From: Arthonia radiata
Lineage: Eukaryota; Ascomycota; Arthoniomycetes; Arthoniales; Arthoniaceae
NCBI GenBank assembly: GCA_002989075.1
Contig: PSQN01000015.1
Span: 1,984,001 to 2,048,000 of the forward strand
Direction of reading: 5' to 3'
DNA: 64,000 bases
The notes under the pieces are model-generated. The model worked only from the letters and a program-made list of their open reading frames with translations. It ran no database searches and was not told the origin of the DNA. The translations under genes and the position numbers were made by a program. The stretch's first letter is position 1. Every line of letters starts with the position of its first letter. Shown in pieces: positions 40,291 to 50,704 of this stretch.

Positions 40291-42689
40291 TCACAGCCCC
40301 ACCGTACTCACTCTCAAAATCCCCTGCTCGCCGCCCAATCTCTCCACCACACTGCCACTCACCTCCTTGTCCACGCTCAATATCATCAATGCCTCATTCC
40401 CGTTGCCATTGGCCTCCCCGTTTGCTTTATCCGCTGCACCACCAAAGTACCCATCCGCACTCTGCCCTTCGTCGGGCAAGGACACAGGCGCCACGCTCAT
40501 CGCACTGATGTTGACACCCTCTCCACCCAGCAGTCCCCCAACCTTCCCAATCATACCAGGCGTGTCATAGTTCTCCGCAATCAGTAAATGCCCCTCCGGC
40601 GCAAAGGACGTCGCGAACCGTCCCAGCCGGGATATGAACGTCTGTGACCCGCTCACGTAGCCCGAGATGACCCGGTCAGGTCTTCGACGCCTCCCCGACG
40701 TTTCAACACCCAGCTTCGACCGATCCGCCAGCGACGCACCACTACCCGAAGCAGCAGGCACGCCTCTCGCCTCAAACGGACTCGGCGCCCGACTGGGCGT
40801 CTGTCTTGCCCGCAGCGTAACAAGCGAGCTATAAGTCTGCTCACTTCCATCCCTCGAAAATTGCTCATTAACCACAATGCCCCTCTCCCGTGCCACGATC
40901 TCCGCATTCACAATCGTCACGTTCGTGCTGCTCACTCTCTCGATCAACCCTTTCACCAGCGCCGCAAACAGCGGCTTCGTATTCGTCAGCGTCGCCAGCG
41001 CGCCCTCGTACACCAGCTCGAACCGTGTCGCCTCGCTCCCGCTGCTGGTGCCCGGCTGCGCGCTGAAGTACTGCGTGTAGAGGCTGCCCATCTTTTCGAC
41101 GAGGCGGACAAACGGCTGCAGGGTCTTGAACTCCTCGGGGAGGATGAGCGGCGCGTTGACGGCGGAGCGGGGAAGATCGCCCGCGAGGATCGAGACGACT
41201 TGCGCGCAGACGTCTATGGAGACGTTTTCTTGGGCTTCGACGGTGCTGGCGCCGAGGTGGGGGGTCGCGACGGTGAGGGGGTGCGCGATGAGTTGGGCGG
41301 CCGCTGAAGAGGGTTCGGGGGGTTCGGTGGTGAAGACATCGATGCCTGTTTTCTGTTAGCGGGGTTTGCAGGTCGCGGGTGATGGGTGGATGAGGGATAG
41401 CGGATTTGAATTGAAGAGATTGGGGTGTAGTCTTGTGGAAGACGGGATCGTCAGGGTTTAGAGAATGATCGTAAAAATTCAAAATGGGGTTGCAGCAAAT
41501 CAGAAGTGTTTGATTTGGGGTTGTGACAAAGTAGAAAGTGTTCAAAAAGGGGTAACGACATTTCAGAAAGTGGTTTGAGAGTAATGAAATGAAGTTCCCA
41601 ACGCAACGAGTGGAAAGTACGAACCTGCGCCGGCGACGTGACCGGATTCCAAGGCAGCGAGCAGGGCGGCTTCGTTGATGACGCCACCGCGGGCCACATT
41701 GAGAAGACGGGAGGAAGGCCGCATCTTGGCAATCTCGCGCGTGGAAATCAAGTCTTTCGTTGAGACCATGAGGGGCGTGTGGATCGTGAGCCTGAGTCGT
41801 CTCCATTAACGAGGCTTTCCAATGAAAGTATTACTCCTTGCACCACTAAGCTGCTCACGGGCAATATCAATCGCGTTGATGCGGCTTTGATCATAGTATG
41901 AACTCAATGAACGGAGCACTCACCAGTCGCATGCGGGCAAAAGATCGTCCATGCTGTTAACAAGGCTGACATTGGCGGCTTGGGCAATGGCAGGGGAGGC
42001 ATAAGGGTCGAGTGCTATTACCCTCATGCCTATGCCGATGGCGAGGCGTGCTACCGTCAAGCCCACTGGCGCACATCAGACTCGTTGTTCAGACGATGTC
42101 CGATGGAGGTACGTACCCTTACCCAGGCCAATGATGCCTAATACTTTCCCCTTATACTCTACGCCCACTAGTCTGCTGCGCTCCCATTTCCCAGCTTTGA
42201 GACTTGCACAGCCGTCGGGGATGTTTCGGGCGGTTGCGCATAGTAGGGCAATGGTATGTTCAGCAGCGGCTCCAATGTTGCCCTGGAAGCACGTTGTCAG
42301 CGGTGCATGGTCAAATAACATCTCAAAACGGCTAGCGTACCGAAGGTGAATTAATCACGACGATCCCCAGCTTGGTCGCAGCTGGAACGTCTGTACTTTG
42401 TCAATCGCCATGCAGCTTAGCGAACGACAGCTGGAAAAGATGCAGCCGTACCAACGTTGTCGACACCAACACCAGCCCTGGCCACGACCTTGAGCCTCGT
42501 TCCCGCTTTCAAGAGCTCCTCGGTCACCTTTGTCTCGCTACGCACAATCAAAGCTTCATATTGTGGGATGATGGCTTTGATCTCATCGGCAGACTGTCCC
42601 TTCCGTTCATCGACCTGCAAGGTCTTCTGGAGCAGGGACAGGCCCTCCGAGGACAGCTTCTCGGGCACTAGAACCTTGGAGGCCGCCAT
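40291..42689 (-). CDS. D-3-phosphoglycerate dehydrogenase
   Basis: Six exons (42689-42452, 42390-42341, 42282-42117, 42065-41924, 41791-41625, 41345-40291) stay in frame for about 605 aa. The start is MAASKVLVPEKLS. Landmarks: LKVVARAGVGVDNVDVPAA, the Rossmann GKVLGIIGLGKV with GXGXXG-like pattern, VIALDPYASPAI, the HTPLMVSTKDLI catalytic stretch, LLNVARGGVINEAALLAAL and ATPHLGASTVEAQENVS. The C-terminal ACT domain (HLLIAENYDTPGMIGKVGGLLGGEGVNISAM) follows a fungal-specific low-complexity insert. The enzyme begins the serine branch from glycolysis, 3-phosphoglycerate to phosphohydroxypyruvate. The fifth intron is about 279 nt and contains a short tandem repeat. Confidence 0.92.
41460..41590. 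repeat. Degenerate tandem repeat in a phosphoglycerate dehydrogenase intron
   Basis: Inside intron 41624-41346, about four degenerate units of 31-32 bp share the minus-strand pattern CAACCCC, then an AT-rich run, then AAACACTTCTG. It accounts for part of the unusual length of that intron. Confidence 0.6.
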
Positions 42690-42916
42690 CGTCTTCCTTG
42701 GGCAGAGGTAATTGCTCGACGTAGACAAACCTTGGATGTCATCTGCTCACTCGGGGTCAAGGCGGGGTTAGACGAGGTGGGGCGCATAAGCGTGGGCGCT
42801 AGCGAGCTTATTCTCCCTAGGGTCAGGAATTGGTAAAGCCAAATGCAGTGCCTGTGACTGGTGGATTAAATCTCCGACGAGTGAGATGGAATCGTTGTCG
42901 CAGTGCAGTATGCTCA

Positions 42917-44279
42917 TCAACCCTCGTCGTCTGTGTCTTGAGGTTGTGACAACAGAAAGTTGGAGGGATCTTCGTCGTCCTGAGATTGGGCAGCGGCGGT
43001 TGGCCGAGCGCATGTGTGATCTCCATGTGACGTGAGCTCCCGAAGTAACTCTTGACCTTGTCTGAAGGCCTCGACTTCAGCGCCAATCTGCACGGCATTG
43101 TCAGCTCAATTGTACCAAAGCAAGGCGTCCTCTGCTAAACGTCGCATTTACCGCAGCAACCAATAGCGTCCAGCCATTATTCTGTGCTTGTTTTAGCAAG
43201 TCATTGAGGACATCAAGAGCGCCATGCATCTGTGGGACGAGATCGTGCGGAGTTCCTGCATGACGTGCAGCCTCATCGCCGGCTAATGTAAACGGGCGTT
43301 CTCCGGCATGCCCGCTAACCCATGACAAATTTGCTGTGGCCTGTCGCAGTCTTCGCTCAAACGCCTCAATAGCTTGAACAGCCTTTGTCCATGCATGCCC
43401 GCCATCTTTCAATGCATCAATGTGAAGCTGCAGGTCCTGCTGACTTTGTGACAGCGCTGAGCGCGTGTGTTGTCCCTGTTCGATCAGCATCTGCATGGTA
43501 CGGCGTTTGGCAGGAAGCGACTGCAACGCTGAGTTGTCATCAAATGCAAACAAGACGCTGGGCAGAGGTTTGCGCAGGAAGTGCTGCATTTCTGAGTCCA
43601 GCATCCTGAGAGAGTTCTGGTAAGAAGATGCCTGCGATTCTTTGCTAATTTTCAACTCGGACATTTGCTTCCTGATATCCCGTTGATGAGAACGCAATTG
43701 ACTCAACTTCTCTTCCATGGCATTGATTTGTTCTTGCACTATGCCATCTTCCTCAGATAGTGCTTTCTTTTGAGCGCTGTGCTCACTGTGGTCGAGATTT
43801 TCAATGCTCCTCTGCAAACCTTGTCGTTGGTCATGCCACTTGCTTGGTTTGTCCAGGAGGCGTGAGATTTCTTCTGTTTGTGCATGGACTTGGTCAAGCT
43901 CAGCTTTCTTGATCACTGCAAGCTCTTGTATCGTTGTAGAAATTTCACGCCTGGCGCCACTCAAAGATACGCGTGGTCTTCGTGGAGTAGTCACGGACTC
44001 GTCTGGTCCCGGGTCTGACGGTGTTGTTAGGCCAACCTGTGCCGCAAGACCTATCGACTGTGTGTCAAGCAGATCTTGAAGATGGTGCTCCAGGGATCGT
44101 TGCACTCGGCGCAACGATGCCAAATCGTCGCCTCCCGCACCCGTGTTATGCGAGTCGTGAGGCTCTGATGGCAGAACACCAGACACTGTTGGGGCCGGTA
44201 TCAGCATTGACGCTCCTGCCATCCTTCTATTCTGCATGATGTCTTCGTCTCGCAATGTGATCGCGTTACTGTATGGCAT
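42917..44279 (-). CDS. Atg28-like coiled-coil protein
   Basis: Exons 44279-43152 and 43087-42917 give about 432 aa. The segment LASLRRVQRSLEHHLQDLLDTQSIGLAAQ matches the conserved beginning of the Atg28 family (RR..LE..LQ.LLDAQ..GL). It is followed by a long helical coiled-coil region (REISTTIQELAVIKKAELDQ, KWHDQRQGLQRSIENLDHSE, EEDGIVQEQINAMEEKLSQLRSHQRDIRKQM) and FVELLDSEMQHFLRKPLPSV-like text. The C-terminal exon is acidic (QDDEDPSNFLLSQPQDTDDE). Atg28 acts in pexophagy in yeasts; role here is inferred. A general coiled-coil protein remains possible. Confidence 0.65.
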
Positions 44280-45961
44280 CTCAGTGGATCGCGGTCGACA
44301 TTCTTGATACTCAACTCTGCGTCGCAAGTGACTTCACTCCTGTGCTGATCGCGGGGAAAGAGGGTTGTACACACTCGCGGGGCTTCGGCCAACTTCTACA
44401 CGGTGCTACCGTTTACGTGCTCTCTCGTACCGATCCGTGCTCACTGCTGCCCGTGTGATGACGAGCAGCTGACTCGTCGATGCGATGATGTGAGTCTGCT
44501 GATGTGGTTTCCGAAGGGGCCAAAGCTCGTGCACGTGACCCGTCCTGTGGTCGCGCGGCTCCGGAACGCTATGACGACATGCCGGCACTCCTGCGACAAC
44601 AGCCGATGCGACACCAACAACTGGTGCCTGTGATTCGACGTGCAGCGCGAATTATCTAGACTTGCAGCAAGTTTCAGAAAAGAAAGGTCAAATTGTGTGT
44701 CTGATTAGGGCATTTTCATGGCCGGACATGGTTAGCAGTAGCAGACGCGGATTCCAGGCCGCAAACCCGACCCGAGCGCTCCCCCATTTTCCGCATTCCA
44801 CGTTTTCGATTCCCTGGAGATGGCTTGCAAATCCGTTGAGGAAGCCAAGATGGCGTCTTTCACTAGCCGTGTTGGAACAGCCACTAGCTGTCCACTCTCT
44901 TGATTGATCGGTTTATGTCAGCCTTGAATCTCATGACTCTCCTCACGACCAAGTACCTTCAAGTCACAAACTCCTGCTTTGGTAGCCGGCAAGTGTGGCA
45001 GCAAGCAGCAGCCCTTGACGCTGCTTGCAACGACAACCTGGCAAAGTTGCTATTACGGTACTGACCATCACGGAGTTGAGCCGGCGAGAGCCGAAACATG
45101 GTCAGCCCCAGCCCTCCACGCTAGTTGGATTCATCTTCATTCGAGTCATTCCACCCCTTCATGTGGAGCTACTGCGAGGTCCTGTGAGCCTATCTGTTAC
45201 CTTCGCTCGGAAAAGAGCAAAGCTGACAGCGTGCACCTTGGTGGCTGACAGCTGTAGCCTGTTTTGCATGATATTCGTCTCGGTGAATTTCGCAATGATC
45301 ATCATAAGTCGACCCCATGCGGTGGGTCGCACTAAGGGGATCCTTCCACCATTCCACGTTTTGTCACCGCCTGCGGCTCCTGGTCAGTGGTCGACGGGTG
45401 AACGTCTCCGTGCGTCCCCGGAATGGCCTGATTCTGACTGGAGAATTCGAGACCTGGCCTCTCCCAAATGAGCGCCCCCTTTGCCTGGTGTTGATGCGGT
45501 GTGCCCTCCAAGATGCCGCCGATCTGAATCTGGCCTAAATCGCTTAATCGTGCTCATAATGCGGCATGCACGCAATACGATGGCGCGTGCGTTGGCGCCA
45601 TGACCGTTCGCAATGTGCTGGCCTGAGGCGCTCGACCTCCATCTTTTTCCCCCATCCTATCCAGGTTTCATCTGCAAACTCAATGCTTGAGCTTCACCCA
45701 CTCGCTTTAACACTGTCGTTATCAACGCACGCTGTTTTCTATTATATTCTTTAGAATTGTATGATTGCTATAGACATATTTACAAGCGGACTGGACACTG
45801 AAGAAGATATTCTAAAAAAAAAGGAGAGCTGGTCGGACTGCGGGCAGTCAGCGGCTTTTGGTGAAGTAGTCAGAACATCTCGTGAGGCTAGTCTTTGGTT
45901 AATCACCCATGATTGAGATTCACGCTGCTATAAAAAGCAGTCGCGGGGGGAAAGGTTTTTC
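44280..45961. other. Long divergent upstream region of Atg28-like and bZIP genes
   Basis: About 1.7 kb without a convincing gene; several open frames exist but none has a recognisable domain. A short frame of 51 codons (45761-45916) precedes the bZIP start in the same frame and may be an upstream ORF. A poly-A run is at about 45815. Confidence 0.5.
45761..45916 (+). other. Possible upstream ORF of the bZIP gene
   Basis: ATG to TGA, 51 aa (begins MIAIDIFTSGLDTEEDIL), ends 45 bp before the bZIP ATG and in the same frame. Upstream ORFs control translation of several fungal bZIP genes; whether this one is transcribed is unknown. Confidence 0.35.
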
Positions 45962-47317
45962 ATGTGGAAAGACAAGCACAGCAAAGCTGATGATGACTCC
46001 AAGGAGACAACGAGGTCTTCGATAGGTCGTGGCAGAGCTCAGGCGCAGCATTCCAGTGCTGCAGATGAACGTGAAAGCCGATATGCTCCTATTCAGGGAC
46101 AAAGATACGCAGAAGCCCCAAGCCGAACGTTGCCTTCTCTCGGTAGTCGATATGACCCGGTGCAGAGATCGGATCCCGTAACATCTCTACAGGGCCCCAG
46201 CAGTCAGTATCCGAGAGTTCTATCTCCCGCAATCAGATCTGATCCAGATGTGGCTCGACGTGCATACGGCAGAGGCACAGCGCTTTTGCCAGCAGCAACA
46301 ATACCAATGGCCACTTCTTCTTCTGTTGCGCCGTCTTCAGATACACGTGCGCTATATACTTCACAGTACCCACCCAGACCAAGTGGAACGACACCGGATC
46401 CGATTTCGGCATCAAGACCAAGTCCAGCTCCTGCCAGAGCCACCTACGCTCCCCATACGGCACCTGCGCCATTTGCTCCACGGATCGACGAGCGTCCGCT
46501 AGCATCGCATGCCATGCGAAGAGCGCCAAGTCTCCCTGAGTCTCACTACCCGCAATTGCCCGGCCCGGATGCTATCGCTTCAAGGTCAGCAGCGGCTCCA
46601 AGTGCATCTGGGTCAACTCAGTATATGACTGTCGAAACAGGTCATGGCCAGATGTCGATCCCGATCGATGTCCAAGGGGCATCTCGCGTTGCGGACGAAA
46701 AGCGCCGTCGGAACGCCGGGGCATCCGCTCGATTTCGAGCTCGCCGCAAGGAGAAAGAGCAACAAAGCGGTAAGGAGATCTCGGATCTTCGACAGCGCAT
46801 CAACGATCTGAGCGAAGATTGTGATTTCTACCGACAAGAACGAGACGTCCTGGCAGCTGCGCTTGGCGGTAGCGCAGAGGCGTCACGCCTTTTTCCACGC
46901 CCTGCATCGCCAAGAAGGCGAAGGAGCCTCTATGACCCAAGCACACGCTCTGAGGGCTCACAAGAGCCACCGAGCATTCAACGCTTCGAGGAACGGGGTC
47001 AGCAAGGCGACTATGGATCCCACTCGCGTCGTCGGCTAGAAACTCCTCCGCAGGGTCCCTTCTCGTACTCAGCACCCTCCCTGACGCAACCAACTTATCA
47101 ACGCCAAGCACCAACATTACCTCCCTTGCAAGCATCGCAGCGGGATCAGCACCCAGGATACTCGTCACAATTACCTCAGGTGCGCTCTGTTTCGTATCCT
47201 GGGTTTGCTGCAGCTTCTCTTCCCCCGTCTCCATGGCTTTCTGGATATCCCTCACAAACACACAGTCGCAGCCAGTCCAGTACTCGATCGCAGCAGTCTG
47301 GCACTTCAGGTCCGTGA
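45962..47317 (+). CDS. bZIP transcription factor
   Basis: A single exon of 451 aa. The bZIP domain is at about residues 245-300: basic region EKRRRNAGASARFRARRKEKE with the N-x-x-A-s-x-R pattern, then a leucine-zipper-like helix (ISDLRQRINDLSEDCDFYRQERDVLAAAL). The flanks are Pro/Ser/Gln-rich and disordered, as in activation domains. The basic region resembles those of Cys-3/MetR or other Pezizomycotina bZIPs but the exact subgroup cannot be fixed. The long upstream region with a possible in-frame upstream ORF suggests translational control. Confidence 0.85.
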   Translation: MWKDKHSKADDDSKETTRSSIGRGRAQAQHSSAADERESRYAPIQGQRYAEAPSRTLPSLGSRYDPVQRSDPVTSLQGPSSQYPRVLSPAIRSDPDVARRAYGRGTALLPAATIPMATSSSVAPSSDTRALYTSQYPPRPSGTTPDPISASRPSPAPARATYAPHTAPAPFAPRIDERPLASHAMRRAPSLPESHYPQLPGPDAIASRSAAAPSASGSTQYMTVETGHGQMSIPIDVQGASRVADEKRRRNAGASARFRARRKEKEQQSGKEISDLRQRINDLSEDCDFYRQERDVLAAALGGSAEASRLFPRPASPRRRRSLYDPSTRSEGSQEPPSIQRFEERGQQGDYGSHSRRRLETPPQGPFSYSAPSLTQPTYQRQAPTLPPLQASQRDQHPGYSSQLPQVRSVSYPGFAAASLPPSPWLSGYPSQTHSRSQSSTRSQQSGTSGP

Positions 47318-48457
47318 ACGGTGTGGTGCCAATTCTGGTATGCCATTTGACAAGCATTCGCGAGGCGTGCATCTCCGTTTCTCCGGATCGCAATACAGAA
47401 GCGACAGCATTTTGCAGAATCACGACAAACACATCGATTTTTTTCACGGCCGCTTTACGGATCTCCATAACACGGCCTCTTTTCAATCGCCCATCAAAAT
47501 CATCACACCACTTTCACCGCTGCGCAGTAGCAGCGATGCCATGATACCCGTGTACAAAAGCTTGCGGTGGTCATTTGAATTATATTGTTGTATTCTTCCC
47601 ACATTACTGTTCTACGAACTGCCTCTCTGACGATAGCGCTCTGCACCTGATTTATTAACACGGATGCATCTCCGTCATCGGAGTTACCGTTGCGCTAGCA
47701 GTATTAGTGTCTCTAGCGCCGAACTGTACTTCGCTGCAGAATGACTTGCTCCGTTGTTCTGCTTGGGCCCCAGTCAATAATTTCTCGAGTGGTGTTTAAG
47801 GCTCTGTTGTTGTTTTGGACGGATATTGAGATATAAGTCAGTCCAGCATGGTGAATCGCGATTTATTGATGTCTTGCCAAAAACGATATCGCAACAAATG
47901 CTATTCCCAGTCGCGGGGTACGCTAGTGAGCTAGTGTGAACTACAGCACGAAGGAGACTCCCACGCACAGAAGAGATCTCAACCTTCTGCATCAGCCAAA
48001 CTTCAGTCAGCTGGCTCGATGCGTCGCAAATGCGATGTTAAGCTGGAGGTGACTGACGCATCAAGTGATATACGCAGTCTGGGTCATCGCATACTGGCTA
48101 GAGCGTGGAGCATTTCATACACAAGGCGAACGCATGAGATACGCTTGGCTTGCAGAATGTCATACTACCAAGTCTCCGTCGCAGACGTTATTGAGCATAC
48201 ATCATGATTGCATCTCTACCCAACTTTCCCTCTTCCTTAATAAACACATTTTGGCTCGATGTGGCTATGCAGAGGCAGTCTACAACCACAGGTGTCAAAG
48301 CCGCCTCTTGGCCCCAACGTCTCTCCTTCTCCTTCCGAGTCGGCCATTCCTCCTCCTGTAATCTCCCGCATCCACGGGCAGCATGAGTCTCTCTCAAACG
48401 CGGGCCAAACTATTTGTTAGTCACCAACACGGCTGATAGAACCATGATCTACCAACC
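47318..48457. other. Intergenic region, no gene recognised
   Basis: Holds the 3' flank of the bZIP gene and promoter of the hydrolase. Nothing else supported. Confidence 0.5.
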
Positions 48458-49799
48458 ATGGAGTCTGCGCAGGGTTCGCCGCTGACCGTCAATTTCCTTT
48501 CGCTTTATGATGGCAGTCGGATCACCGGTCGCGTTTACCTCCCCGTCGATCCATATTTCAGCACAGAGTCGAGGACAGTCCATGCTGCTGTTGTCCCGCA
48601 TCCGTACGCACCCCTAGGAGGATCGCAAGATGATCCTGTCGTACTCAGTACGACGAATAGCTTGCTGGAGCTGGGCTTCATCGTAGGAACCTTCGATTTC
48701 CGGTAAATGCTACCGTTCAGTCCTTCCTTCGTCCGGGTGCATATAGCCCTCTTATGCGAGTTGGGGTTGATGCTTTCCAAGTGTCGAGTTGCACCAATCG
48801 CTGGCATTGATCTCTTTCGTGTTTATTCGTTCCAGCTAATACTCATGCAGAGGCTCAAACCAATCTGGCGGGCGCTCAAGCTGGACAGGGCGCCCTGAAC
48901 AGCAGGACTATCGTTCTTTGCTCTACTTTCTAGCCATATTCGCATGGCACTATCGGCTCAAGGCAAATCCTGGCACGTCTTCGTCTTTTGGACGGCCAGC
49001 AATCGCTTTGACGTTGGCTGGCCACTCATACGGCTCGCTGGTCGCTTCACGGACCTCCGCACCGAAGACGCTGCAAGATATCCTGCCTTCGCCAGACGAG
49101 CTTGATGATCAGGTTCGAAAAAATAGCGTGGGCTGGCTCCGCGACAACGCGACGAAGCTCGTCTGGGGCAACGACGCGGCTCAACCGCAGTCCCTCCCAT
49201 CTGCCGATGGGTTGATCACATCAAGTCACCTGCTCATCTCTCCGCTTCTCCCTCCTGCTGCAGGGTTCGTCGCCGCGTTGTCTGGTAAAAGCTTGCTATT
49301 CACCAACATGGATGAATATAAAGAACTCGCCACGCATCCGACACTTGCTGTCTGGGGCGAGAAAGACGGCTTTACAGCAGACAAGCGTCTGAAGAAGTGG
49401 GCTGAGATCCTGCAAACACGGGAAGACGTAGCAGATAACGGGTTTCAGTATGCGAGCGTACCTAACACAGACCATTTCTGGAGGATGAGCTCTGGAGAGG
49501 TGAGTGTATAATACCAGCATGCGCATCTTTAAGACGCCATGACAAACGCGTGTGGTTCCTGACCAAGAGGTGTATGCTGACGCATGATGTCCAAGAGCGC
49601 TCTGCCGCAGCTTCGATTAACCATCAGATCATGGGTAGCAAGTCTAGCATCGCATACGGAGCCAATCACCATAAGCACCACAGCAGTTGCCAGCTTGTCG
49701 AGAGCATCTGCATCCATGAGCGATACCAGGGCGTCCACGTTAGCAACTGGCGCGAGCTCTTCTACTGTCAACATGTCTACGCGGGATGAGACGGAGTAA
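48458..49799 (+). CDS. Alpha/beta-hydrolase fold protein
   Basis: Exons 48458-48702 and 48851-49499 are well supported (intron 48703-48850, branch GCTAATACTC). A third exon from about 49596 to 49799 is tentative. The sequence has the nucleophile elbow GHSYGSL (about residue 140), strand text TVHAAVVPHPYAPLGG, ELGFIVGTFDFRGAGSNQS and HPTLAVWGEKDGFT, and a His near PNTDHFW as the acid/base partner. It fits the small COG2945-type hydrolases widespread in fungi. Substrate unknown. The C-terminal tail of the model is rich in Ser and Thr and may be wrong. Confidence 0.75.
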
Positions 49800-50149
49800 A
49801 CCAAGCAGTTCTGACCAGCGAAAGCCAATGTTCTGCGATTCCAGCCTCCAGTGAGTGGTATGTTCCAGGCCACACAACGCTCTCCAGCGACGCCAGTGGA
49901 GCTCGCTTTCGAAATGCGACGGCTGCGGCCAGAGTTGCCCATGCGAAAGCCCATTCATAGACCACTCTCGAAGTAAAGTCCTACACAAGACCGGAGTCGA
50001 TCAATATTGGGCTACCGTCTGCAAGAACTCAGTCTGGCATCAATCTCAAAAGACACAAAGTTTCACATACGAGTATCTCCAAAGCTCCAGGGGAACACCG
50101 CTCAAACCTTCGTGCACCATCAGCAGCGACGCTTAAAGACTTCGCACTC
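49800..50149. other. Intergenic region, no gene recognised
   Basis: Lies between the convergent hydrolase and cupin genes. Nothing supported. Confidence 0.45.
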
Positions 50150-50704
50150 TCAACTCTGCCCCCAGTCCTCAATGTTCTCCACCACCGGATTCCGCCCACT
50201 CCTCGTAATGATCCACACGACATCCCCATCTCCCTCGTTCGCCTCCTGGTGCTCTGCATACGCGGGAATGAGCGCGAAGTCACCGGGCGCCAGGTTCTGT
50301 CGGGTCTTGCCGCCATCAGAAATGACGGTGCCGTGGCCTGAGGCTGCGTATACGATTGTGTCTGTGTGATCAGCACGCGGCTCTCGGAGCTTGGAATTCA
50401 GTGGCATGCTTCCAAACAGTCAGAACACTGGTGGTGTTGTTGGGATCTTCAGCATCTGGCAAATACCAATGCTGGTGAGCAGATGGGATGAAGCAAACAG
50501 GACGCGTGCGGAGAGGCTCAGCTTACTCTCGTGGCCGTGGTGGTGCACGGCGCTACTACTATGCGGCTTCGCGATCATGACACTCGCGCATATATCGTCT
50601 GCTTGATCCACGATCGCATTCTGCCGTATCATGCCTTCCGTCTGTCCTCCGCTCGTCTTGAGATCCGCGGCTTTGGTGACGTGCACGGGTTGTTGTGGAT
50701 GCAT
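50150..50704 (-). CDS. Small cupin-domain protein
   Basis: Exons 50704-50527 and 50382-50150 give 136 aa. The acceptor CTCCGAG at 50383 is the only nearby one that keeps the frame. The cupin barrel is visible: the first metal motif HHHGHE (AVHHHGHEKPRADHTDTIVYAASGHG) and the second half GDFALIPAYAEHQEANEGDGD with the second His. The protein is a single-domain cupin_2; such proteins include dioxygenases, sugar isomerases and signal-type cupins. Function unknown. The upstream region belongs to a gene-poor block. Confidence 0.75.

Noticed and set aside
45025-45471. A long open frame in the bZIP upstream region
   Set aside because: The composition is not protein-like, no family motif is visible and it lies in a divergent upstream region.
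49529-49954. Open frame on the minus strand at the hydrolase 3' end
   Set aside because: It overlaps the tentative hydrolase exon, has no domain match and no clear promoter or splice context.
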